The notes beneath the pieces are model-generated. The model was not told the origin of the DNA and did no database searches. It saw nothing but the letters and a program-made list of their open reading frames with translations. Below, piece by piece: positions 32,939-41,599 of a stretch of 64,000 nt of DNA. Within the stretch, counting starts at the first letter, position 1; each line of letters opens with the position of its first letter. Source of the DNA: DATBSK01 sp964532485. GTDB lineage: Bacteria; Actinomycetota; Acidimicrobiia; IMCC26256; PALSA-555. Where the stretch lies: contig CAZHKE010000003.1 of the NCBI GenBank assembly GCA_964532485.1, forward strand, positions 51,292 to 115,291. The letters run 5' to 3'. The translations under genes were made by a program, and so were the position numbers.

Positions 32939-35328
32939 TCAGGGCCGCAGCACCGTCCGTCTGCTGCCGTCTCGCTCGACGACGTCCCATGAGTACCGCA
33001 TGGGCACGAGCTGCCCGCCGGCCCACGCCGACTGCTGATCGGCGAAGTGCGGGCTGTCCGCGTCGCCCGAGGCACCGAGCGGGACGACCCATCCGCTGCG
33101 GTCCCAGTCGCCGAGATCGAAGACGTAGCGCGCCACGGACGTGCTGCTGACCTCGAAGCCATGGCCGGCAGGGTGCGCCGCGCACATGACGGTGTCCCAC
33201 TCGCCCCCCACCGCGACGGCTGGTGGATCGAGGCGCGAGGCGGCGTCGGGCCGCGCGGCTCCGAGGGGATGACGGGGCCGCGCCTCGTGCAGCGCGCCCC
33301 AACGCCACTCGTCGACGTCGTCACCCAGCGTCGTGCGGAGGATGCCGACCGCGTCGGCAAGCGCCTCGGCGAGCTCGTCGTGCCACGTTCGCCCCGGTGG
33401 GAGCAGCGTTGGGTCGCGCGACTGCAGGAGACCTGTCGAGAGCGCCCAGATTCGCAGCTCGAGGGGTTGGAACGTGCCCGCCGGCTCGTCGGGCAGCGGG
33501 GCGCGCAATGGCGCCAGGCGAGGATCGTGCGCGAGCCGGCGGCAGACAGCGTCACGCGTCACCACATAGACGGCGGCGGCCACAGAGTCGCGATCCATGG
33601 ATCGGTCCCAGCCGCGGAGGTNNNNNNNNNNNNNNNNNNNNNNNNNNNNNNNNNNNNNNNNNNNNNNNNNNNNNNNNNNNNNNNNNNNNNNNNNNNNNNN
33701 NNNNNNNNNNNNNNNNNNNNNTAGACGGCGGCGGCCACAGAGTCGCGATCCATGGATCGGTCCCAGCCGCGGAGGTGGCCGACGGCCGCTCGCTCCCAGG
33801 TGTCCGTCGGCTCGAGCTCGGCGAGGACCGCCACCCAGACGTCTGCGGCGAGCGAGCGCTTGTCGCGATGGATCGACGCCATGTCGGCGACCGTCGCGTC
33901 CGCGAGCCCCTCGAGGCGCGCGCTGACTCGCCGGGCCCGGTCGGGGCGGGCGTAGTCGAGACCAAGGTGGTGCGGGAAGTCGTCACCCACGATGCGTTGG
34001 TTCGCGGTGACGATCGAACCGGACGCGGGGTTCCGGATCCGTGGCATCTCCTCGGCCGGCACCCAGCCGTGCCAGGTGTGGTCGGCGTCACCAGGCACCG
34101 GCCCCCAGGAGTTCGCGCGCGGGCGAACCGGTATTCGGCCCACGGCACGGTACGCGATGTTGCCGTCGACGTCGGCGCTCACGAAGTTGTTCACCGGGTC
34201 GACCCAAGCGCGCATCACCGTGTCGAGCTCGTCGACGTCGCGCGCCCGGAGCATCGGCAGCGCGACCGACAGGCCGGTGCTCGGCGCGACCAGCGCCGTC
34301 GAACGCAATGTCAGGACCGCCCCCGCGCTCGGGTCGCCGAACACGACCGGGCCGAGGTCGGTCTCGGCACATGTCACGGCGACCGGCGCCGCGTCATGCA
34401 CGACCACCGTCTCCTCATGCGATGTCGCGACGGCGTCCGCGCCCTCGACGTAGAGGTCCTGGTAGTCGCCGTTCGCGTTCGTCACACACCACGCGACGTG
34501 CTGGGTGTGGCCGAAGTGCGGGAGCCCCGGCACGCCGACGAACGCGAGCCCGATCGCGTCGAAGGCGTCGCACGCGAGATGGCACTGGTAGTAGACGCTC
34601 GGAACCTCGAGGCGCCGGTGCGGGTCGCCGCCGACGAGCGGCTTCCCCGACGCGGTGCGTGAACCGTCCAGCGCCCACGAGTTGCTGCCGGCAGCCGGCT
34701 CCGCCAGCTGCGCCATCGCCGCCAGCACGGACGCGAGCTCCTCCGCATCCTGTGCCGACGGGACCACGACGTCCGGCGGCGGGACCACGAGCGGCACGGG
34801 GCGCGTGTCTGCGGCTTCGAGCCGGACGACCGCGTCGGCGCCGAGCGCGGCGGCGAGCCGGCCCCGCCACAGCTTCTTCTGCCAGTTGGCGAACACGACG
34901 TGGCGAACGAGGAACACGGCACAGCAGTCGGCGGCGCGCCAGGGCTCGGGCGCGGTCGACACGAGCGCGAGGTCGGGCGGTAGCGGGCGCTCCATCGCCA
35001 GGTAAGCGTTGACACCCGACGCGTACGCATCGAGGACGGCGCGCGGCTCGGGCGCGAGTGCGTCCGCCTCTCGCTCGGCGGCGCGGGCCAGGCCGCACCG
35101 CCGAGCGAAGGCGTCGAAGCCCACGGCGCTCGCGCCGGCTACCTCGGCCCAGCGTCCGTGCGCACGGCGCCGGTCGTACTCGAGCTGTCCGAGGCGGTCC
35201 TCCGCCTGGACGAAGCCCTGCCCGAAGAAGGCGTCGTGCACCGTCTGCGCCCGGACGTGGGGGATCCCCCACTCGTCGCGCACGATCACGACCTCTCCGT
35301 CGATGCCCTCGACCTGGAGCTCGTCCAC
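32939..35328 (-). CDS. Penicillin acylase family Ntn-hydrolase
   Basis: A self-processing N-terminal-nucleophile amidase, 744 residues after collapsing the false gap. RDEWGIPHVRA and FGQGFVQAEDRL mark the alpha part. The processing site and nucleophile are in AAGSNSWALDGS (Ser near residue 215). Later HTQHVAWCVTN and NFVSADVDGNIAY match the beta chain. N 33622-33721 lie between identical 55-base ends. No signal peptide is visible, although characterised relatives are often exported. Substrates for the family include acyl-homoserine lactones and beta-lactams. GTG 35328 is supported by TAGCGT 7 nt upstream. Confidence 0.9.
33567..33776. other. Assembly gap artefact: 100 N between identical 55-base ends
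   Basis: Bases 33567-33621 and 33722-33776 are identical. Collapsing 155 bases joins both halves of the acylase in frame. Confidence 0.93.
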
Positions 35329-35335
35329 CTGGCCG

Positions 35336-35341
35336 ACGCTA
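35336..35341 (-). promoter_or_regulatory. -10-like TAGCGT before the acylase
   Basis: Minus-strand TAGCGT, 7 nt before GTG 35328. An identical hexamer precedes the quinone oxidoreductase at 56414. Confidence 0.42.
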
Positions 35342-35401
35342 CGCGTTCGTGATCGCGCGGCTGCATGCGATGCTGAGCCGGCTGCGTGCGACCATCGTCA
35401 C

Positions 35402-36370
35402 GTGCACGAGGACCTGGTCCGATCGGCGCGACGTCGCCTCTGGATCGTGACTGCGGCGGGCATCGCGGTGCTCGGGCTCACGCTGGCCCTCCTCGTGTTC
35501 GCGGTCGCGTGGGTGCTCGGCGCGGCGTCGAACCCGCTCGGCACCGACCTCGGCGTCGGCCGGGGCCTCGTGGAGTGGGCGCTGCTCGTCGGCCTCGTCA
35601 TCGGGATGCCGGGCGCGGCGGGCATCTTCACCGTGTCGTTCTGGCACGCCGAGGTGCGGGCGCTCGGCTATGTGCAGGCGTGGCCAGGGCCTCGCGCGCA
35701 GGCGATCCCGCCGCCGACGCTCCCGGTCGGCGACCTTCGACGCGTCGAGCAGATGCTCGAGGTGCTCTCGCTCGCGGCCGGTGTGCGCGCGCCGCGCGTC
35801 GCCATGATCATCGACGATGCGCCGAACTGCCTCACGATCGGTAGAACGCCCGACCGCGCGTGGATCGTCGTCACGACCGGGCTCGTCGAGCTCCTTTCGA
35901 AGCGTGAGCTCGAGGCGATCCTCGCGTACGAGCTCGGACGCGTCGTCGAGCTGGAGGTGTCGCTCGACACCGCCGTGTACGCGCTGACGGCGCGGACGTT
36001 CGAGGTGTGGGCCGCGGCGTTCGACGATGCCGACGAAGTCGCTCTCCTCCTGGTCCCGCTCGGGCTCCTCGCGGTGCCGTTCTTGCTCGCCTCGGTGGCC
36101 CTGCGCGGTGCCGCGCTGCGGAACCGGGCACGACTCGCCGACGGGCTCGCCGTCCGGTACTGCCGTGACCCCGGGGCACTGGCACGCGCGCTCCGGGCGA
36201 TCCTCGACCGCCGCGACGAGGTGCGACTCGCCGACCCGGCGAACGCGCATCTCTGGCTCGAGTACCCGCACAGCCGCGTGTCGCGCTGGCTGTTGCGCAC
36301 CCACCGGATCCTTCCGAAGCGGATTCGGCGGCTCGAGCGCCTCACCGGTCCCGGTGCTGTGGGAGACTGA
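35402..36370 (+). CDS. M48/HtpX-like membrane protein lacking the zinc site
   Basis: A 322-residue protein with two N-terminal transmembrane helices (about residues 14-36 and 60-80) and two more in the middle, in the HtpX/M48 layout. The segment that should read HExxH, after LSKRELEAILA, is YELGR at residues 176-180, so both zinc His are replaced while the Glu stays. The later E-x-x-AD region reads RARLADGLAVRY, without the third Glu ligand. The family fold is recognisable but metallopeptidase activity is not expected. GTG 35402 is the best start; it has no strong promoter or ribosome site. Confidence 0.75.
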   Translation: MHEDLVRSARRRLWIVTAAGIAVLGLTLALLVFAVAWVLGAASNPLGTDLGVGRGLVEWALLVGLVIGMPGAAGIFTVSFWHAEVRALGYVQAWPGPRAQAIPPPTLPVGDLRRVEQMLEVLSLAAGVRAPRVAMIIDDAPNCLTIGRTPDRAWIVVTTGLVELLSKRELEAILAYELGRVVELEVSLDTAVYALTARTFEVWAAAFDDADEVALLLVPLGLLAVPFLLASVALRGAALRNRARLADGLAVRYCRDPGALARALRAILDRRDEVRLADPANAHLWLEYPHSRVSRWLLRTHRILPKRIRRLERLTGPGAVGD

Positions 36371-36374
36371 CCCC

Positions 36375-36953
36375 ATGGACACGACGACCACCCCGCAGAC
36401 CGGCACGAGCCAGACGTTCACGCGGATGGACGAGTCGACCGCCGACCAGTGGGCCGTCATCGGCAAGGAGACGTTCGCGCACCAGGGCCGGGTCGCCGAC
36501 TCGGTCCTCGAGATGCTCCGGTCGCTCGCGTCCATCACCGACGGCTTCGCCGTCGATCAGCTCACGCACTCCCTCCAGACCGCGACGCTCGCCGAGCGAG
36601 CCGGTGCCGACGACGAGATGGTCGTGGCGTCGCTGTGCCACGACATCGGGAAGGCCGTCAGCGTCCCGAACCATCCGAGGATCGCGGCGGAGATCCTCAA
36701 GCCCTACGTGCGTACAGAGATCTACGACGTGATCCGCGTGCACCAGGACTTCCAGGGCCGGCACTACTACCACCACTTCGGAGGCGACCCCGACGCGCGC
36801 GAGCAGTACCGCGACGAGCCCTGGTTCGACGTCGCCGCGCAGTTCGCCGACGAGTGGGACCAGATCGCGTTCGACCCCGGCTACGACACACTCCCACTGG
36901 AGCACTTCGAGGGTCGCGTACGCACGGTCTTCGGCTCGCCCCACTCGATGTGA
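36375..36953 (+). CDS. PhnZ-like HD-domain protein
   Basis: A 192-residue HD-superfamily protein. The segment LTHSLQTATLAERAGADDEMV, then CHDIGK, NHPRIAAEIL and RVHQDFQG fits the PhnZ/MIOX-like subgroup, some of whose members are mixed-valent diiron oxygenases acting on phosphonates or inositol. Others are phosphohydrolases. No phosphonate genes are nearby, so the reaction is open. It starts 4 nt after the M48-like gene and is probably cotranscribed. Confidence 0.82.
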   Translation: MDTTTTPQTGTSQTFTRMDESTADQWAVIGKETFAHQGRVADSVLEMLRSLASITDGFAVDQLTHSLQTATLAERAGADDEMVVASLCHDIGKAVSVPNHPRIAAEILKPYVRTEIYDVIRVHQDFQGRHYYHHFGGDPDAREQYRDEPWFDVAAQFADEWDQIAFDPGYDTLPLEHFEGRVRTVFGSPHSM

Positions 36954-36990
36954 GCGCCTCGAGCTGATCAGCCGAGATGACCAGGCCGAG

Positions 36991-37728
36991 GTGACCGGAG
37001 CCGAGCCGCCGCTGCTCCCCTTTCCCGACGACTGGTCGCGCGCGCTCGCAGTCGCGGCGCACCCCGACGACCTCGAATACGGCGCGGCGAGTGCGGTCGC
37101 GCGCTGGACGAGCGAGGCCCGCACCGTCGTCTACACCCTCGTCACCCGGGGCGAAGCGGGGATCCAGGGTCTCGCGCCGCACGTCTGCGGGCCCCGACGC
37201 GCGGACGAGGAGCGTGCGGGCGCTGCACGCGTCGGCGTCGAGACGGTCGAGTTCCTCGAGCACGTCGACGGCGTCGTCGAGTACGGGATCCCGCTCCGAC
37301 GCGACCTCGCCGCCGCGATCCGCCGCCACCGCCCCGAGATCGTCGTGTCGGTCAACCACCACGACCACTGGGGGAACGGCGGACCCATGAACCACGCGGA
37401 CCACCGGGCGGTCGGGCTCGCACTGCTCGACGCCGCACGCGACGCGGCCAACCGGTGGGTCTTCCACGAGCTCGTCGATCGGGGACTCGAGCCGTGGGAC
37501 GGCACGCGCTTCGTGGCGTTCAACGCTTCGCCGCGGTCGACCCACGCGGTCGATGTGACCGGCTTCCTGGAGCTCGGCATCGCCTCCTTGCGTGAGCACC
37601 GCGCCTACCTGGAGGGCCTCGGTGACGGCACCACCGACCCCGACGCGTTCCTGCGTGGCGGCGCCGAGCAGCTCGGCACGCGCCAGGGCGTCGAGCACGC
37701 CGTCGCGTTCGAGATCGTCCCGATCTAG
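36991..37728 (+). CDS. PIG-L/LmbE-family deacetylase
   Basis: A 245-residue zinc-dependent N-acetyl (glucosamine) deacetylase family protein: AAHPDDLEYG near the N terminus supplies the HPDD metal motif, and NHADHRAVG the second His/Asp site. MshB and Mca of mycothiol metabolism belong to this family, so a thiol or sugar substrate is possible but not shown. Its TAG stop shares a CTAG palindrome with the stop of the convergent mtaD gene. Confidence 0.88.
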   Translation: MTGAEPPLLPFPDDWSRALAVAAHPDDLEYGAASAVARWTSEARTVVYTLVTRGEAGIQGLAPHVCGPRRADEERAGAARVGVETVEFLEHVDGVVEYGIPLRRDLAAAIRRHRPEIVVSVNHHDHWGNGGPMNHADHRAVGLALLDAARDAANRWVFHELVDRGLEPWDGTRFVAFNASPRSTHAVDVTGFLELGIASLREHRAYLEGLGDGTTDPDAFLRGGAEQLGTRQGVEHAVAFEIVPI

Positions 37729-38975
37729 GCCACCCCGAGCCGCCGCGCACTCTCTCGTGCCCGCGCGACCACCTCGTCCTCCCCCTCGATCGTCCGATCG
37801 CGCATGAGCACCCGACCGTCGACGACGGTCGCTTCGACGACCTCGCCCGATGCCGCGTACACGAGGTTCGCCAGCCGGTTCCCGGGGGCCAACGCGACGG
37901 TGTCCGAGCGGACGAGCACGAAGTCGGCCGGCTCCCCCACCGCGACGGCGCCGCCGCCGAGCAGCGGTGCGAGCTCACCCGTGGCGACCGACCACGCCTC
38001 GTCCGCCGGGAGCGCCGACGGGTCGCTCTGAGCGTGCTTCTGGACCAGCGCGAGCACCTTGCAGTCGGCGAGCAGGTCGAGCGAGTTGTTCGACGACGCA
38101 CCGTCCGTGCCGAGCCCGACCGGGATGCCGTGGCTGCGCGTCGCGGCATACGGGAAGATCCGACCGACCGCGAGCTTCAGGTTGGAGACCGGGTTCGTGA
38201 CGACCGTCGCGCCACGCTCGGCGATCAGCTCGAGGTCCGGCTGCTCCGTCCACACCGCGTGCGCGAGCACGGTGCGCGCCCCCAGCGCACCGAGGCGGTC
38301 GAGCAACGCCGCCGGGCGTTCGCCGTAGCGATCCAGGCAGCCGGTCACCTCGTCCTCGATCTCGAGGAAGTGCAGGTGGATCGGCAGGTCGCGTGCCTCC
38401 GCCTCGTGTGCGGCCCACTCCAGGGTCGCTGCGCTCACGGTGTAGATCCCGTGCGGCGTGAGGGAGGGCGTCACGCGCGGCCCGCAGTCCTCCAGCAGGT
38501 CGAGGGCTCTCGTGCCGTCGGCCTGCACGGCCTTCGCCCGCGCCGGATCCATGCCGTCGACGAGTGGGAGGCCGACGACGGCGCGCAGGCCCGCGTCCTC
38601 GACCGCTCGGGCGGTGGCTTCCGGGTGCCAGTACATGTCCCAGAAGCGCACGGTGCCCGCCCGGATCATCTCCGCGCACGCCAGCCGCGTCCCCCAGTAC
38701 ACGTCGTCGGCCGTGAGACGCGCCTCGGCGGGCCAGATGCGGTGCTCGAGCCAGTCCATGAGGGCGAGGTCGCTCCCGTACCCGCGGAACAGCGTCATCG
38801 CCCCGTGCGTGTGGCCGTTCACCAGACCGGGGAGCAACGTGCAGCCCGAGGCATCCAGGACCTCGTCGCCGGGCTCGGGCGCGACGTCCGCGCCGAGCGC
38901 GGCGATCGCGCCGTCGACGGCCCGCAGCCCCACGAGCCGACCCTCGAACGTCGCGCCGACGACAGCGAGGCTCAC
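37725..38975 (-). CDS. mtaD: Methylthioadenosine/S-adenosylhomocysteine deaminase-type amidohydrolase
   Basis: A 416-residue metal-dependent deaminase of the MtaD/TRZ-ATZ group. Zinc ligands are seen as GHTHGAM (HxH), HLHFLE, LAHAVW and GTDGASSNNSLDLL (Asp). This pattern is that of MTA/SAH deaminases; related enzymes deaminate other adenosine or triazine compounds. GTG 38975 overlaps the stop of the upstream MTA/purine nucleoside phosphorylase gene (GTGA). The pair suggests salvage of methylthioadenosine through methylthioinosine, which strengthens the call. Confidence 0.85.
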   Translation of the reverse strand: MSLAVVGATFEGRLVGLRAVDGAIAALGADVAPEPGDEVLDASGCTLLPGLVNGHTHGAMTLFRGYGSDLALMDWLEHRIWPAEARLTADDVYWGTRLACAEMIRAGTVRFWDMYWHPEATARAVEDAGLRAVVGLPLVDGMDPARAKAVQADGTRALDLLEDCGPRVTPSLTPHGIYTVSAATLEWAAHEAEARDLPIHLHFLEIEDEVTGCLDRYGERPAALLDRLGALGARTVLAHAVWTEQPDLELIAERGATVVTNPVSNLKLAVGRIFPYAATRSHGIPVGLGTDGASSNNSLDLLADCKVLALVQKHAQSDPSALPADEAWSVATGELAPLLGGGAVAVGEPADFVLVRSDTVALAPGNRLANLVYAASGEVVEATVVDGRVLMRDRTIEGEDEVVARARESARRLGVA

Positions 38976-39697
38976 GACGCGAGCTCGGGGGCCACTGCCG
39001 CCAGGGCGGCGACGACGCGCTGCTGGTTCGCAGCCTTGCCGGCCTCGAACTCCTCTCGGGTGAGCGTCGCGCCGCCGACCCCGTTGGCCACGTTGTCGAC
39101 GACGCACAGTGCGGCGTACTCGAGGCCGATCTCGTTGGCCACGACGCACTCCGACGCGACCGTCATGCCGACGACGTCGGCATGCTGGGCGATGAATCGG
39201 ATCTCTGCCGGCGTCTCGAACCGAGGCCCGTTCGACTGCCAGTAGACGCCGCCGTCGACGACGGACTCGCCGGTGCGTGACGACCATGCCGCGAGCACGC
39301 GAGCCCGCCACGCCTCGGTGAATCCCGGCACCACGTGGCTGCGGGCGTCGTCGTACACGCTGACGGCCGGGCGGTCCACCGCGACGAAGTCATCGGGGGC
39401 CACAAGCGTGCCCACGCCGTAGTCGGTCCGGAGCGATCCGACGGAGCTGATCGCCAGGACGCGATCGCAGCCCGCGGCCTGGAGCGCGAGCAGGTTGCGC
39501 GCGTGGTCCACGAGATGGGCGGGCGTGTAGCGATCGAGCCCGTGGCGCGACAGCACGAGGAACTGGCCTGCGTCGAGCGCCGTGACCGCGCCCCGCGCGC
39601 CGTGCGCCGGGCGTCGCCGGGCGCCGTCGGGGAAGACGACGCCGGCGAGATCGTCCCTGAGGATCGAGTGCCCGCCGATGATCGCGAGGCGCCCCAT
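38972..39697 (-). CDS. mtnP: MTAP/purine nucleoside phosphorylase family protein
   Basis: A 241-residue nucleoside phosphorylase: the N-terminal IIGGHSIL, SRHGLDRYTPAHLVDHARN, AISSVGSL, SNGPRFETPAEIRF and VGMTVASE segments match the MTAP/PNP-II fold with phosphate- and purine-binding loops. With mtaD immediately downstream the substrate may be 5'-methylthioinosine (MTIP-type) rather than MTA. ATG 39697 is supported by TACGAT 6 nt upstream on the minus strand. Confidence 0.86.
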   Translation of the reverse strand: MGRLAIIGGHSILRDDLAGVVFPDGARRRPAHGARGAVTALDAGQFLVLSRHGLDRYTPAHLVDHARNLLALQAAGCDRVLAISSVGSLRTDYGVGTLVAPDDFVAVDRPAVSVYDDARSHVVPGFTEAWRARVLAAWSSRTGESVVDGGVYWQSNGPRFETPAEIRFIAQHADVVGMTVASECVVANEIGLEYAALCVVDNVANGVGGATLTREEFEAGKAANQQRVVAALAAVAPELAS

Positions 39698-39703
39698 CGC
39701 CCG

Positions 39704-39709
39704 ATCGTA
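39704..39709 (-). promoter_or_regulatory. -10-like TACGAT before mtnP
   Basis: Minus-strand TACGAT, 6 nt before ATG 39697, inside a repeated cgatcgtaggc unit shared with the divergent promoter. Confidence 0.45.
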
Positions 39710-39721
39710 GGCGGGCGATCG

Positions 39722-39727
39722 TAGGCT
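39722..39727 (+). promoter_or_regulatory. -10-like TAGGCT before the transglycosylase gene
   Basis: TAGGCT, 6 nt before GTG 39734. The two divergent promoters share only 36 nt. Confidence 0.45.
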
Positions 39728-39733
39728 TCGACC

Positions 39734-40621
39734 GTGCGTCGCATGAGGGTTCGGACCGGTTGCGCGGCGTTCGCTGCAGCTGCGGCGTTGACGGTCGGCG
39801 CGTGCTCGGGCGGTGGCGGCGGCCAGCTCGCCGAGCAGGGTGGGCCCACGACCGAGACCCTCGCTCCCGGCGCGCCGATCCCCGTGGGGCGGCTCGACGC
39901 GCCGACGACCGCCGACGAGGCGGCCGCAGAGCTCGCCGACGTCGAGGCGGCGCTGCGCAGCGACGACCGCGATCCCACGGCGCTCGACGCGCTGGGACGG
40001 CGCCAGCAGCTCGCGTACCAGGCAGTCGCCGCGAACCCGCACTGGACCGACCGTGTCATCGCCCGCGTCCCGACGACGGTGCGCGATGCGGTGCGGGCCA
40101 ACATCGACGCCGACGCCGCGCTGAACGAGCTCACCGGCGAGAGCGCGGCGCCGACCACGCTTCCCGACTGGCAGATCCTCGAGCCCGAGCCGGCACCAGC
40201 CCTGCGCAGCTACTACGAGGAGGCCGAGGCCGCGAGCGGCATCGCCTGGCAGTACCTCGCGGCGATCCACCTCGTGGAGACGCGCATGGGGCGGATCCAC
40301 GGCAACAGCACGGCCGGGGCGCAGGGTCCGATGCAGTTCATCCCCTCGACCTGGGAGAGCTACGGCGAAGGCGACATCACCGACGACCGCGCCGCCATCC
40401 TCGCGGCCGGCCGCTACCTGGCCGACCGTGGCGGCCCCGACGACATGGAGTCGGCGCTGTTCGCGTACAACAACGACACCCGCTACGTGCGGGCCGTCAG
40501 CGGCTACGCCTCGGTGATGCTCGACGAGCCCCGGGCGTACGAGGGCTACCACGGGTGGCAGGTGATCTTCGGGAAGGCCGATGGCACCGTGCTGCTGCCC
40601 GAGGGCTTCGGCGCCGGCTGA
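39734..40621 (+). CDS. Lytic transglycosylase lipoprotein, SLT type
   Basis: Secreted, lipid-anchored peptidoglycan lytic transglycosylase, 295 residues. The signal peptide ends in lipobox VGAC (Cys is residue 24). An Ala/Thr-rich linker leads to the SLT domain with HLVETRMGRIHG (catalytic Glu), STAGAQGPMQFIPSTWESYG, AILAAGRYLADRGG and ALFAYNND. This is the MltB/SLT-2-like arrangement. Expected role: cell-wall turnover at the outer face of the membrane. Confidence 0.9.
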   Translation: MRRMRVRTGCAAFAAAAALTVGACSGGGGGQLAEQGGPTTETLAPGAPIPVGRLDAPTTADEAAAELADVEAALRSDDRDPTALDALGRRQQLAYQAVAANPHWTDRVIARVPTTVRDAVRANIDADAALNELTGESAAPTTLPDWQILEPEPAPALRSYYEEAEAASGIAWQYLAAIHLVETRMGRIHGNSTAGAQGPMQFIPSTWESYGEGDITDDRAAILAAGRYLADRGGPDDMESALFAYNNDTRYVRAVSGYASVMLDEPRAYEGYHGWQVIFGKADGTVLLPEGFGAG

Positions 40622-40639
40622 GCACCCCCACTTCGGTCC

Positions 40640-40653
40640 TTACCGGACGGTAA
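40640..40653. promoter_or_regulatory. Candidate operator palindrome before the E2-like gene
   Basis: ttaccggacggtaa is a perfect 6+6 inverted repeat with a 2-nt spacer, 11 nt before ATG 40665. TTAC/GTAA-ended palindromes are typical of TetR/GntR-type sites. No regulator gene is adjacent. Confidence 0.35.
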
Positions 40654-40664
40654 TGTGCCGGGCG

Positions 40665-41564
40665 ATGTGGTGGCGACGCTCCGACGGGCGGCTCGTGCGT
40701 GGGCTGAGCTACACGCGCCGCGCCATGCCGTACTTCATGCGGGGCCGCAACGAGGCCGCCGTCTACTTCGAGCAGGACATCACGCTCCACAAGACGGACG
40801 CGTTCATCCGTGAGTGGAACCAGGAGAACCCGATGCTGCGCATCGACGTCTTCCACGTCGTCGCATGGGCGCTGCTCGACGGGATGCGTCGCAACGAGGG
40901 CGTCAACCGCTTCGTCGCCGGCGGGCGCCTCTACCAGCGCAACGGCATCTGGTTCTCGTACGCGGTGAAGCAGAAGCTCGAGACCGACTCGCCGATGGTC
41001 GCGGTGAAGCGGCGCTTCGACGACGATGCCACGTTCGGAGCGATGGTGCAGGGGATGGCCGAGACCCAGGCCGCGTTCAAGTCGGGCGAGGCCGATCGAG
41101 TCGACGGCGAGCTCGGCCTGCTCTTCAAGTTCCCCGGCTGGATGCGCCGCGTGATCATGGCGGCGATCCGCGGCCTCGACCGTTGGGGCCTCCTGCCACC
41201 GTCGTACATCCGCAACGACCCGATGTACTGCACGGCGTTCTTCGCCAACATGGCGAGCCTCGGGATGCCGCCCGTCTACCACCACCTCTACGAGTACGGC
41301 ACCGCCGGGATCTTCGGATCCATCGGCCGCCCTGTGACCGACCCGACCGGCCCCACGAGTGGCCCCGACCGGCGGCGCTCGATGACGCTGCGCTGGACCT
41401 ACGACGAGCGCGTCGACGACGGGCTGTCCGCCTGGTTCACGCTCCGGCGCATCAAGCAGGTCGTCGAGGACCCGCAGAGCGCGGGCCTGTCGGTCGATGC
41501 GCTCCCGGAGGGCGCGATGGCCGGCGAGCCCGAACGACCGGGGTCGACGGCGCCCGTCTCGTAG
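40665..41564 (+). CDS. E2/CAT-like acyltransferase-fold protein without the catalytic His
   Basis: A 299-residue protein with the catalytic-domain fold of 2-oxoacid dehydrogenase E2/chloramphenicol acetyltransferase (DVFHVVAWALLDGMRRNEGVNRFV, GMPPVYHHLYEYGTAGIFGSIG). The E2 signature DHRxxDG appears as YDERVDDG (residues 246-253), so the catalytic His is Glu. There is no lipoyl domain. Start ATG 40665 or 40653 are both possible; the shorter was chosen because 40653 overlaps the palindrome. It lies 35 nt before a serine-palmitoyltransferase-like gene and may be in its operon. Confidence 0.78.
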   Translation: MWWRRSDGRLVRGLSYTRRAMPYFMRGRNEAAVYFEQDITLHKTDAFIREWNQENPMLRIDVFHVVAWALLDGMRRNEGVNRFVAGGRLYQRNGIWFSYAVKQKLETDSPMVAVKRRFDDDATFGAMVQGMAETQAAFKSGEADRVDGELGLLFKFPGWMRRVIMAAIRGLDRWGLLPPSYIRNDPMYCTAFFANMASLGMPPVYHHLYEYGTAGIFGSIGRPVTDPTGPTSGPDRRRSMTLRWTYDERVDDGLSAWFTLRRIKQVVEDPQSAGLSVDALPEGAMAGEPERPGSTAPVS

Positions 41565-41583
41565 CGTGCGGGGCACTGCGCCA

Positions 41584-41589
41584 TAGACT
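41584..41589 (+). promoter_or_regulatory. -10-like TAGACT before the oxoamine synthase
   Basis: TAGACT, 10 nt before ATG 41600. It could be an internal promoter. Confidence 0.35.
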
Positions 41590-41599
41590 CCGATCCGGC

